DNA of 50,358 nucleotides, from positions 1 through 50,358 of the forward strand of contig NZ_JADKMA010000026.1 of the NCBI RefSeq assembly GCF_017676365.1, in the 5' to 3' direction. This DNA is from Streptomyces oryzae. GTDB taxonomy: Bacteria > Actinomycetota > Actinomycetes > Streptomycetales > Streptomycetaceae. Under the pieces are notes generated by a model. The model searched no databases, was not told where the DNA came from, and was given only the letters and a program-made list of their open reading frames with translations. Shown here piece by piece: positions 1 through 7,990 of this stretch (positions are counted from its first letter, which is position 1; each line of letters starts with the position of its first letter). The translations under genes were made by a program, and so were the position numbers.

Positions 1-187
1 GGCGGAGGGAGTGCGGGGTGAGGTGACTGGACGTCAGGCTGTTTTCGGGTGGCCATAGGGCAGCGGTGGGAGAATTTCGGCCTCGGCTCCGAGAGCTTTC
101 AGGGGATATGTGATTCACTTTGAATAGGAGATAGGCTCTGGACTCGGGTAGCAGCACCATTGAGGGAGCGGGACCGGTTTCCGATCA

Positions 188-208
188 CCCCCCCCCCCCC
201 CCCCCCCC
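188..208. repeat. Homopolymer tract of 21 C
   Basis: An uninterrupted run of 21 cytosines lies 134 bases upstream of the preferred helicase ATG at 343. If translation starts at the TTG at 160 instead, the tract lies inside the reading frame and encodes a short proline run. Tracts this long slip easily in replication and in sequencing, so its exact length is uncertain. Confidence 0.9.
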
Positions 209-342
209 GGTTATTGGTCCGGGGGGTGTGGCCGGTTCCGGCGAGGTTCGCCGTAGCTGATCGCATGCCCCTTTACGTGCAGGTTTCTCGTTTCCTGGCG
301 CAGGATGGCCCATGCAGGACCTGTGGGAGAAGGCAGATTGGA

Positions 343-2868
343 ATGGCAGTGAAGGAGCTTCGTCCCCACCAGCGTGAGGCCGTGGACGCGGCGCTGCGGG
401 TGCTCGAGTTGCCTGCACGCTCTGCTGTGCCCGGGCGGGGGCTCCGCACTCAGGTGATCATGGCGACCGGAACGGGCAAGACGCTCGTGGCCACCCGCAG
501 CGCTGAGGAGCTCCGCGCGGGGCGTGTGCTGGTGCTCGTTCCCTCCCTGGACCTGCTTGCCCAGACCGAGGCCGCGTGGCGCGAGGGGGGCCGTACAGGG
601 CCGATGGTCGGGGTGTCCTCGCTGCGGGGTGAGGAGGTGTCCTTCCCCAACACCACTGATGTGGAGGAGCTTGTCGACTGGGTGCGGCCGTTCGGCAAGG
701 TCACGGTGTTTGCCACGTACGCTTCGCTGGGGCTGGGCACGCTGGAGCGGGCACACCAGGCCGGCCTTCCGGGGTGGGACCTGATCGTGGTCGATGAGGC
801 GCACCGGACCTCGGGGCAGATCGGGAAGCCCTGGGCGGTAGTCCACGACAACACCCGCATCCCCGCCCTGCGCCGCCTCTACATGACCGCCACGCCCCGG
901 CTGTGGCAGCTGGACGAGGACACCGAGCAGGGCGCGCCGGGCGAGCTGGTGGCCTCGATGGAGGACGATCCGCAGGGGCCGTTCGGGGCCCGCTGCTACA
1001 CACTGACGCTGTCCGAGGCGATCGACCGCGGGATCTGCGCCCCCTACCAGGTGGTGTGCGTGGACATCACCGACACCCAGCTCCAGGCCGCCCAACTGCT
1101 GGGCGCTGAGGGGCGCTCGAACGAGGTCCGCGGGGCCCGGCTCGCCGCGCTCCAGACCGCGCTGCTCAAGGCGTCGGCCGAGGAGGGCTTCGGGCGCACG
1201 CTCGTCTTCCACCACGTCGTCAAAGAGGCCGAAGCCTTCGCGGCCGGGCTCCTTGACGTCGCCGCCCAGCTGCACGACACCGACCCCGAGCTCTACCCGC
1301 GCACGGTCTGGGCCAACTGGCTGTGCGGCGACCACAAACCGGACCACCGGCAACAAATCCTGGCCGAGTTCACCGACGGGACCGCCACAGACGGCACCCT
1401 CGTGGAGAAGAGCTTCCTCAGCTCGGTGAAGGTGCTCGGCGAAGGGGTGGACACCCGGAATTGTGACTCTGTGTACTTCGCGGACGTGCGCGGCTCCATG
1501 CCCGACCTGGTCCAGGCCGTCGGGCGGGCGCTGCGGATGCAGCCAGGAGAGGGCAAGACGGCCCGCCTCGTGGTGCCCGTGCTGCTGGAGCCCGGGGAGA
1601 CAGCGGACAACATGCTCACCAGCCGGGCATTCGACGGGCTCGCGAAACTCCTGGAAGCCCTCAGAGCACACGACACCCGGATAGTGGAGGCCTTGGCGCC
1701 CCAGCAGGCGCAAAGCCGCGTCAGAGGCGTCCAGACCCGCAGCGGGGGCCCCGAGGGCCCAGGCGAGGAGACCGCGGCTGGTGGCCCGTCGGCGCCCGCG
1801 CGGCAGCTGCTGAAATTCTCCACACCCCGCGACCCCGCACAGCTGGCCGCGTTCATCAACCTGCGCGTCCTCAACCCCGAACACCAACACTGGCGGCGCG
1901 GTGTAGAAGCCGCCGCCCTCTACGCCCGCGAGCACGGCCACCTCAAGGTGCCCTTCACCTACCGCGTGCCCAGTGGGGAGGACCAGGACGCGGAGACCGA
2001 GGAGTGGCCGGCCTCCCTCGCAGGCTTCCCCCTCGGCCAGTGGATCGCCGACGCCCGAAGGTTCTACGCCCGCGGGGACATGGACATCGACCGCGTCCAG
2101 CAGCTGGAGAAGCTCGGCATGGTGTGGTCGCACTTCGACGTCGCATGGGAAGAGGGCCTGGCCGCCGCGCGCGGATGGGCCGCCGAGCACGGGCACCTCC
2201 TGGCGCCGCTGGACGCCACCTACCAGGGCTACCGGGTGGGCATCTGGCTGAAGAACGCGCGGGCCGCCGCCCGGAAGACCCAACAGATCGAACAGCGGCG
2301 CGCCGAAGGCCTGCCCGTGAAGTCAGCGGCTGGCGCCATGCCGGAGGAGCGGCGCGAGCAGCTGGAAGACATCGACCCGGCCTGGTGCCCCACCTGGCCA
2401 GTCGAATGGCAACGCGCCTTCCACCTCGTCCGGCTCCACCTCGAGGCCGGCCGCACACTGCCCACGTCGCCGGGCGACGTCGTACACCAAGGCGAAGACC
2501 TCGGACGCTGGGTCCGCTCAGTCCGCCACGGCTGGGACAACCTCACCACCGTCCAGCAATGGATGTGCCAGCACATCCTCGACATCCAACCCGCGACCGA
2601 CGACGAGAAACCCAAACCGCGCCGAAGCCAGGCCGACAAATGGGCCCTCAACTACGCCGCCGCCCGACAGTTCTACCAACGCGAAGGACACCTACGCGTA
2701 CCGCGCAAGCACGTAGAGCGGATCGTCGTCGGTGGTGGCGACGGCGAGGACCAGGAAGAGCACCAACTCCGGCTCGGGGCATGGATCAACAACCAACGCA
2801 ACAGAGCCACCACCCTGTCCCCGGAACGGACCCAGAAACTCTCCGCCATCGCCATGCACTGGACATAG
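343..2868 (+). CDS. Superfamily II helicase with four helicase-associated repeats
   Basis: Putative DNA helicase of 841 residues. The ATP-binding loop (MATGTGKT, about 40-47), DEAH box (about 151-154), TATP motif (about 182-185) and motif VI (QAVGRALR, about 391-398) are all present. The C-terminal half carries four helicase-associated repeats beginning near W517, W602, W689 and W767, with recurring EHGHL / REGHL and LGxWI patterns. This architecture is common near Streptomyces telomeres (ttrA-like helicases), but the exact role is not established. The ATG at 343 was chosen over the in-frame TTG at 160 because GGGAGAAGG precedes it and the upstream extension is low-complexity. A decayed copy of the last 60 residues sits near 12.4 kb. 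Confidence 0.85.
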   Translation: MAVKELRPHQREAVDAALRVLELPARSAVPGRGLRTQVIMATGTGKTLVATRSAEELRAGRVLVLVPSLDLLAQTEAAWREGGRTGPMVGVSSLRGEEVSFPNTTDVEELVDWVRPFGKVTVFATYASLGLGTLERAHQAGLPGWDLIVVDEAHRTSGQIGKPWAVVHDNTRIPALRRLYMTATPRLWQLDEDTEQGAPGELVASMEDDPQGPFGARCYTLTLSEAIDRGICAPYQVVCVDITDTQLQAAQLLGAEGRSNEVRGARLAALQTALLKASAEEGFGRTLVFHHVVKEAEAFAAGLLDVAAQLHDTDPELYPRTVWANWLCGDHKPDHRQQILAEFTDGTATDGTLVEKSFLSSVKVLGEGVDTRNCDSVYFADVRGSMPDLVQAVGRALRMQPGEGKTARLVVPVLLEPGETADNMLTSRAFDGLAKLLEALRAHDTRIVEALAPQQAQSRVRGVQTRSGGPEGPGEETAAGGPSAPARQLLKFSTPRDPAQLAAFINLRVLNPEHQHWRRGVEAAALYAREHGHLKVPFTYRVPSGEDQDAETEEWPASLAGFPLGQWIADARRFYARGDMDIDRVQQLEKLGMVWSHFDVAWEEGLAAARGWAAEHGHLLAPLDATYQGYRVGIWLKNARAAARKTQQIEQRRAEGLPVKSAAGAMPEERREQLEDIDPAWCPTWPVEWQRAFHLVRLHLEAGRTLPTSPGDVVHQGEDLGRWVRSVRHGWDNLTTVQQWMCQHILDIQPATDDEKPKPRRSQADKWALNYAAARQFYQREGHLRVPRKHVERIVVGGGDGEDQEEHQLRLGAWINNQRNRATTLSPERTQKLSAIAMHWT

Positions 2869-3287
2869 CCGCGTACGGACCGACAGCGGGGTCAATCGAA
2901 GTCGAGTGTCCCCTGTGCCGGGGCGGCAGGACCCCGCGACCCACAGCCCAGCACCACACCCTCACCCCAACCCACACCAGAGACCCGATACTTGCCGGAC
3001 TGGTCAAACTCGGGAGCACGTTGCCTGGCTGCTGTACGAGGGCTGCCGGGCGCTCAACACGCGCTGGTGCAAGCGCGGCTACTTCAAGCCCTGGTCATGA
3101 ACGGTTGGGTCAGGTGGTGTTGCGCGTTCGCGGTAGACGGCTTCAGCGGCTTGATTTCGATCACTCGTTTGGGTGATACCTGTGATCCTGGGGATTTCCT
3201 CGGCTCCCTCGGGCAGCCACTGCACGAGTTGACTCGCCGTCACAGAGGAAGCGGCCTACGGAAGTGGCCCAGCACGCGGAGGTGTTC
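2869..3287. other. Spacer without a convincing gene
   Basis: About 420 bases between the helicase stop and the next start. Short frames exist (for example one ending at 3100 on the plus strand), but none has a plausible start, length and codon pattern together. They may be remnants. The only clear signal is the GGAGG at 3278-3282 serving the next gene. Confidence 0.5.
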
Positions 3288-4358
3288 ATGGCACTGCCGA
3301 AGATAGGCAACATCTACACATTCAGGACGCAGCAAGAAGAGACCGCGAAATACTGGTACGGAAACTACTGGGACACAGACTCGGAACTATCCGGAAAGTA
3401 TGTCATCCACTGGGCTGATGAGGCTGATTCTTGTCTCATCCTCGCCTCCGTGCGGCCTGTCGGGGGTGGCGGTAACTTTGGTTCTCTCCCCGGTCATGTC
3501 CTGTGGGCCGACGTCGACAATGAGCAGGTCCAGGACGTCCCCGTCAGCGAAATCCCGGACGACAAAAGGGACGGCAGCATCTGGCGCATTGAGCGATCAA
3601 CGGAGAACGACGGGTGGATTCTATGGAACCGCGCACAAGCGCAATACGCCCAGTCGCACAGCGACACAATTGAGTTCGTGGACGACCGCAAGGACGCGAC
3701 CACCTACTACTTCGACGAACAGCCTGATGGCTTCCCCGAAGTGGCGAAACTGGGCCGGGTGGAGCCTCCCCAACTCGAAGCCCCCGAGTTGACCGACTAC
3801 TCTGACCCGCCAGAAAACACCCCCTGGAAGATCGCTGGCGAAGTCGCCGTACCCTACTTCCTCGTCGCCAACGACCACGGCCACGCCGTGCAATGGCAAG
3901 GGGAACACAGCCCCTATTACATCATTCGCCGCTGGTCCAGCTGGCACAAGGTCAAATGGCAGGTATACCCCGCCCACACCACCCATACGCACACCTGGGC
4001 CACCACCGAGGGCACCACAAAGGAAGCCGCCTCAGAGGTGGACCGGACGCTGAATGCCAGCGTCACCGCGGAAGCAGGTTTCGGCATCAAGGGATTCAGC
4101 GCCAGCGTCAGCACCACAATCGAGAAGGGACTGAACGTGAAGACCAGCACGAAGTGGTCCCAGTCCTACAGCAAGGCGGCAAGCGGCAGCTACCAGGTGG
4201 GTCCCACAGACGGGGATCTTGCCATCGGCGACTGGTTCCGTCAGGACAGGTACCGCGTCTACCGTGCACAGGGTGGCGGGCACATTCTCGAATTCCCGGT
4301 GACCCTCCCAGGCCGAACACCGGTCTCCCGCACCTACATGCGCCCGGCAAAAAAGTAG
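3288..4358 (+). CDS. Possible aerolysin-like beta-pore-forming protein
   Basis: Hypothetical protein of 356 residues. The ATG at 3288 follows GGAGG by 5 bases; an in-frame GTG at 3264 is less well placed. The N-terminal 150 residues are rich in aromatic and charged residues with W..I...GW.LWN spacing, reminiscent of a beta-trefoil carbohydrate-binding fold. Residues about 230-290 form a Ser/Thr-rich stretch of alternating polar and apolar residues with a glycine-rich centre (AEAGFGIKGF), as in the membrane-inserting hairpin of aerolysin/ETX-MTX2 toxins. There is no signal peptide. The fold call is inference; the gene itself looks real and intact. Confidence 0.6.
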   Translation: MALPKIGNIYTFRTQQEETAKYWYGNYWDTDSELSGKYVIHWADEADSCLILASVRPVGGGGNFGSLPGHVLWADVDNEQVQDVPVSEIPDDKRDGSIWRIERSTENDGWILWNRAQAQYAQSHSDTIEFVDDRKDATTYYFDEQPDGFPEVAKLGRVEPPQLEAPELTDYSDPPENTPWKIAGEVAVPYFLVANDHGHAVQWQGEHSPYYIIRRWSSWHKVKWQVYPAHTTHTHTWATTEGTTKEAASEVDRTLNASVTAEAGFGIKGFSASVSTTIEKGLNVKTSTKWSQSYSKAASGSYQVGPTDGDLAIGDWFRQDRYRVYRAQGGGHILEFPVTLPGRTPVSRTYMRPAKK

Positions 4359-4488
4359 AACACCAGCAGCCGGCCTGAATCCACCCGCCAGAGGCCGCGC
4401 GAGTCGGTCGAGCAGCGTAGAGCACAAGTCGACCACGCTGCGGTGCTTTGCGATGGTCATGCTGGACGGACAAGCCCTGGAACGAAGA

Positions 4489-4521
4489 CCGCCCGCCCCC
4501 GGAAGCCGTGGGGGCGGGCGG
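4489..4521. terminator. Strong hairpin between convergent genes
   Basis: A perfect 12-bp inverted repeat (CCGCCCGCCCCC / GGGGGCGGGCGG) with a 9-base loop lies between the plus-strand gene ending at 4358 and the minus-strand gene ending at 4526. Its position suggests a bidirectional terminator. There is no clear T-tract, which is usual in Streptomyces. Confidence 0.75.
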
Positions 4522-4525
4522 ATTG

Positions 4526-4798
4526 TCAGGGACCTCTCGGCGCCAGGGCCGGCGGCGGTTCGCCGGGGGTCTCGTCCGGAGTTTCAGTAGCCTCGCCGGC
4601 TTCCTGTGGACACCGGCGTGCCCAGCGCTGGTTCGCCAATTCGACGGCGTCCCACAAGCTCCCGCCCGAGTTGGAGCACAGCTCGTGCTCGGCGCGCTCC
4701 AGCCGGGCCTCGATGGCACCGATGCGTTCCATGGCTCCGGGTCGGCCGGGTCCCGGGCGCCCCTCTTCACCGGTCCAGTTGTCCATGAACTCGTTCAC
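4526..4798 (-). CDS. Small hypothetical protein with a short coiled coil
   Basis: A 90-residue acidic protein. Residues about 23-42 (MERIGAIEARLERAEHELC) have heptad spacing typical of a short coiled coil. The C-terminus is rich in Pro, Glu and Thr. The frame shows strong third-position GC, and its stop abuts the hairpin at 4489-4521. No family was recognised. An internal Met just before the coiled coil could be the true start. Confidence 0.55.
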   Translation of the reverse strand: MNEFMDNWTGEEGRPGPGRPGAMERIGAIEARLERAEHELCSNSGGSLWDAVELANQRWARRCPQEAGEATETPDETPGEPPPALAPRGP

Positions 4799-4809
4799 GC
4801 GGCCTGGCG

Positions 4810-5940
4810 GTGCAGGGCGCGGGGGCGGCGATCCCTTGGATGGTGCTGGAGGAGATGGCCGCGCAGAAGGCCCTTGAGGGGTACCCGGCGCTGTACCAAG
4901 CGGCCCAGAGTGTCCTGGCGAAGCTGCGCAAGCATGTTCCGTGAGAGCTGGAAAGTTCGTTGGAGCGGTTGGATCTCGAGCGGTTGAAGGAGCACTGGCG
5001 CAGGGACTACCGCGTCATCTTTGAGGTGATCGACACCAGTGGTGAAGCGGCGCGCCGTGCGCTGGCCCGGGAGACGCTGGCGCTCGCCCCCGCCCAGCTG
5101 ACCCGGGAAGGAAAGGTGGGCGGTCGCGATGCGGCCATCTGGTTCTCCCTCCTGGGGTTCTTGGAGAATCACCCCGATGAGCATGTCCGCTTCGTGACGG
5201 ACAACAGCAAGGACTTCGGGGGTGGGAATGTCTACCCGTCGCCGATGGACGAAGACGTCGCGGGCTTGAGGGCCGGTTGACCTATCTGCGCAACTTCGAC
5301 CAGGTCATCGAGGAGTTCGCCGAGTTCTCTGGAGAGACGGCGAAGACGGCCGCGGAGGCACTGCCGTGCTCGACCGTGGCGCGCGAAGGCGTCGCACAAG
5401 CCGCGTTCACCCACATGAATCCCGAGATGGCGGCGTCCGTGAGCTACCCGGGCTGTGGCCCGGATGACGAGGCGGTGCGGTGGCGGGCATGGCTGAGCCC
5501 ACCGAATGGGGTGGAGTTGCTGTCATTCAACAGCGTGACCGGGCATGTGATCGAGGGGGAGGTCTGGTATACCGCGCGGATACGGTGGCTGCTGCAGGGC
5601 CTTGCGCTCGCCGAAGACGGCGAGTCCGCGACGATGGTGGCGTGCGTATGGCCGGTGAAGATGCTCTTCTCCACCGACAACGGTGAGGACGGGCTGCGTC
5701 GCCGACGCTTCTGTCCGATCACGGGCCAACTGCGCCGAACACCTCCCAAGCAGCGATCCGAGAGCTGTTGGAGCAGATGCAGCAGGAGGACACCGCCGCG
5801 GCGCCGGAGTCGGGCGAGAGCAGCGGAGGGCTCGCTAAGTCCTCCTGGGCGGCTGCCATGCCGCACACGAGCGCGCTGCAGCGGTATCTGAGGTCCGTGG
5901 GGCCGGGACCCGAATCGAGCACAGTGCAGTCGACGGTCTA
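4810..5940 (+). pseudogene. Broken PIN-like (DUF4935-type) protein gene
   Basis: The translation reads as a PIN-like ribonuclease-fold protein: IPWMVLEEMAAQKALE, then GGRDAAIWFSLL and FVTDNSKDFG, the acidic-motif region of such domains. The gene lacks its 5' end with the first conserved Asp. It has an in-frame TGA at 4942-4944 where VPWELESS is expected (TGG to TGA). It shifts frame near 5270 (into LTYLRNF) and again near 5700-5760, where the frame AIRELLEQMQQ takes over. PIN-like proteins of this type often act as toxins or RNases; here the gene is clearly non-functional. The family name is from memory of the motif pattern. Confidence 0.6.
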
Positions 5941-5965
5941 CCCCCCCCCAGTCCAACATCCGGGG

Positions 5966-6226
5966 TCAAGGCCCGGCAGCCGACTCACCCACAAGAGCAC
6001 GCACCTGCTCCAATGTGCATGGCTGGTCGAGCTGGGCCAACAAATGCACCTGAGGCCCGTCACCGGGATGAGGTAGCTGGGTTATCCAGTCCCTCACCGT
6101 TGCCCCCTTGACGGATTTCCCTAGCCAAAGCCTCTCGCCCTTGTTGGGGAATCGGAGGCCATCAGGCCATTCCATCTCCTCGCTGAATGTCGCTTCACCG
6201 AAATCGACTGTCAGGAGAATCCGCAC
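5966..6226 (-). CDS. Hypothetical protein, 86 residues
   Basis: The GTG start follows a purine-rich ribosome site (AGAGGAAGAGG). The protein begins MRILLTVDFGE and contains WPDGLRFPNKGERLWLG, consistent with a small beta-rich fold. It overlaps the 3' end of the next upstream minus-strand frame (6195-6500) by 32 bases, suggesting the two were translated as one operon. No family was recognised. Confidence 0.55.
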   Translation of the reverse strand: MRILLTVDFGEATFSEEMEWPDGLRFPNKGERLWLGKSVKGATVRDWITQLPHPGDGPQVHLLAQLDQPCTLEQVRALVGESAAGP

Positions 6227-6500
6227 TTACCTCTTCCTCTCTTTTTGACGGCTTTTGCCGTTCAGGATAAAGGCACCCTAAAGTTGAATTCCTGAAGCGC
6301 TTGTCATGCCATTCCCTGCCGACACTCATCAAACCCCCATGGGTGATCCGCTGCTCCTGTTCGGCGAGTTCAGCGGTGACGAGTTCGCTCGCAGGATGAC
6401 GGACGAGGTCTGTGCGGCACCCCTCTTCGGTGGTCACGTTCGTGTTGAGGTCGGCATGAGGGAGCTGTCGTCGGGTGGCTTCTCCGGCGATACATCGCAC
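6195..6500 (-). CDS. Hypothetical protein upstream of the 86-residue gene
   Basis: A frame with strong third-position GC through its first two thirds, containing CIAGEATRRQLPHADLN and LVRHPASELVTAELAEQEQ. The codon bias falls off towards the 3' end. The nearest in-frame start is a GTG at 6500, inside what looks like coding sequence, so the true start may be further up and lost. No family was recognised. Confidence 0.35.
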   Translation of the reverse strand: MRCIAGEATRRQLPHADLNTNVTTEEGCRTDLVRHPASELVTAELAEQEQRITHGGLMSVGREWHDKRFRNSTLGCLYPERQKPSKREEEVSADSPDSRFR

Positions 6501-6520
6501 TCGGAACTCGTACGTGATGT

Positions 6521-6808
6521 TCAGGACGCGGGCCCTTCGCTCGGTTCGATGAGATGGATTACCAGTGGCACCTGAATGTATGCACCCGGACCGCCGTCTC
6601 CTTCGCTGCCCTCCAGGTACCTCCGGCACCCGGCACTCTTCGTGATCAGCCTCTCCAGGAAGCCTGTTCTTCCAGGCGAGGTGAGCTGCGCGGTGCGTCC
6701 GGTGGCCAGAAACAGGCCCCCGTCGTAGCGTTCGGCATGGTCGGCCGACCCGCGACGCTTCCTCGTGCCGCAAGTCCCGCTGAACTGGGCACCGCGAAGA
6801 CCACCGCT
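6521..6808 (-). pseudogene. Start-less coding remnant
   Basis: This minus-strand frame is open from a TGA at 6809-6811 to a TGA at 6521-6523 and has clear coding bias (HAERYDGGLFLATGR; GFLERLITKSAGCRRYLEG; YIQVPLVIHLIEPSEGPAS). It contains no usable start codon, so it is the 3' part of a gene whose 5' end was lost or frameshifted. It directly precedes the minus-strand frame at 6195-6500. Function unknown. Confidence 0.4.
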
Positions 6809-7132
6809 TCAGCACCACACCCCTCAAGGCGGTCGGAGCCGCCGGATAGCCACCGGTCGATGGCGGTTGCTGCGCGCACGGAGCACATGCAGTGGTGCGC
6901 CGATTCGCCCCCTCCGAGAACACAGCAGGGGCACTGTTTCGTGCGCTGCCGGGCGCGAGGCCTCGGCGTGCAGTAGCCCGGGTTGAGGGCGGTTCTCCGC
7001 CTCGGTGAAGGCATTCGTCATCGCCTGCGGTGCAGGGCGGCGAACGGGTGGCCAGGCATGGCCGGCCCTCCGGAGCGGTGCGGTTGTGCAGGGGCCTGGA
7101 CGCCGGCTCGCCAGGGGCAGCACGCTGAGGAA

Positions 7133-7608
7133 ATGAACGGCGAGAGTGGGGACGACGACGGGCTGGACCGGGTCGAGGCCATCTCCCTGTACATGAAGGC
7201 GCTCAAGGCGCGCAAAGACCCTGGGCAGTACGAGCGGCTGGCCCGGTTCGTGCACGAGTCGGCGCACCTGCTGGCAAGGGCCGGGAAGGCATCTTCGGCG
7301 ACGAGGACGAGCAGGCGGAACTCACGCCGGAGATGCAGCGCGAGATGGCGACGCTCCTTGCCATGTTGATCATCGGCGGCGCGGACCACCGGGTGGTGGA
7401 GATGCCCGGCCCGGACGGCAGCACCGGCTTCGCCATCGTGGAAGCCTCCGCAGCCGACAACCCGGAAAAGCTGCGCGAGATCCGCGAAAGCCTCCACCGC
7501 TGGGCCGCCGAACGGGAAGCCATCGACGCCGAGTGGACGGTCTCGCCCGTGCCAGCGAGCTGGATGGAACGGACTGATGAGCTGAGCGCGGCCCGCGCAT
7601 CGAGATAG
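7133..7608 (+). pseudogene. Frameshifted hypothetical gene
   Basis: The ATG at 7133 opens a frame with LDRVEAISLYMKALKARKD and LARFVHESAHLLARAGK. Near 7283-7292 the coding signal moves by one base into a frame reading IFGDEDEQAELTPEMQ, then REMATLLAMLIIGG and KLREIRESLHRWAAERE, ending at 7608. Both parts have matching codon bias and form one helical protein of about 158 residues if a single missing base is restored. The stop (TAG) overlaps the GTG of the next gene. This may be a sequencing indel rather than true decay. Family not recognised. Confidence 0.55.
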
Positions 7609-7988
7609 TGCTTTCAGGCCGCGTCCAGGCAGACGGCTTCGCTCGCTGGAGTATCCACCGCGGCCTCCGTGGCGTTACACGGCGGGCACTACTACATCAG
7701 CGCATCGAGGAGTTGGGGGTCGGTACGGCCAGCGAGGAGCTGAACCTGTGGGTCATCACCCGCGGTGAGAACGGCAGTGTTGGTCTGACCTACCTCGCCC
7801 CGGCCCATCCCGAGGCTACGCTGCGCGCCGCTTTCACCGCTGCTGCGGCAGCCGAGCGCGCCCAGGGCCGCGAACCTGAACTCGACGACATCGCCCTGGT
7901 GCGGTCACCGGACGAACTATCCGGTCTGGCCGGCCCGCACGCGGACTACCTGGAGCCGATCGTCCGCCGCTTCGTAGGGTGCCGCTGA
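7608..7988 (+). CDS. Hypothetical protein, 126 residues
   Basis: The GTG start overlaps the preceding stop by one base (TAGTG), so the pair was translationally coupled. The sequence contains LLHQRIEELGVGTASEELN and WVITRGENGSVGLTYLAP, followed by an Ala-rich helix and a C-terminal acidic segment. It is convergent with the minus-strand regulator that ends at 7991, leaving only two bases between stops. No family was recognised. Confidence 0.55.
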   Translation: MLSGRVQADGFARWSIHRGLRGVTRRALLHQRIEELGVGTASEELNLWVITRGENGSVGLTYLAPAHPEATLRAAFTAAAAAERAQGREPELDDIALVRSPDELSGLAGPHADYLEPIVRRFVGCR

Positions 7989-7990
7989 GG

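Noticed and set aside
1..160. Window start as a telomere end
   Set aside because: No set of short palindromes typical of Streptomyces telomeres could be seen at either edge.
211..2283. 690-residue open frame opposite the helicase
   Set aside because: Shadow frame. The helicase on the plus strand has all expected motifs in order, and the opposite frame has no recognisable domain.
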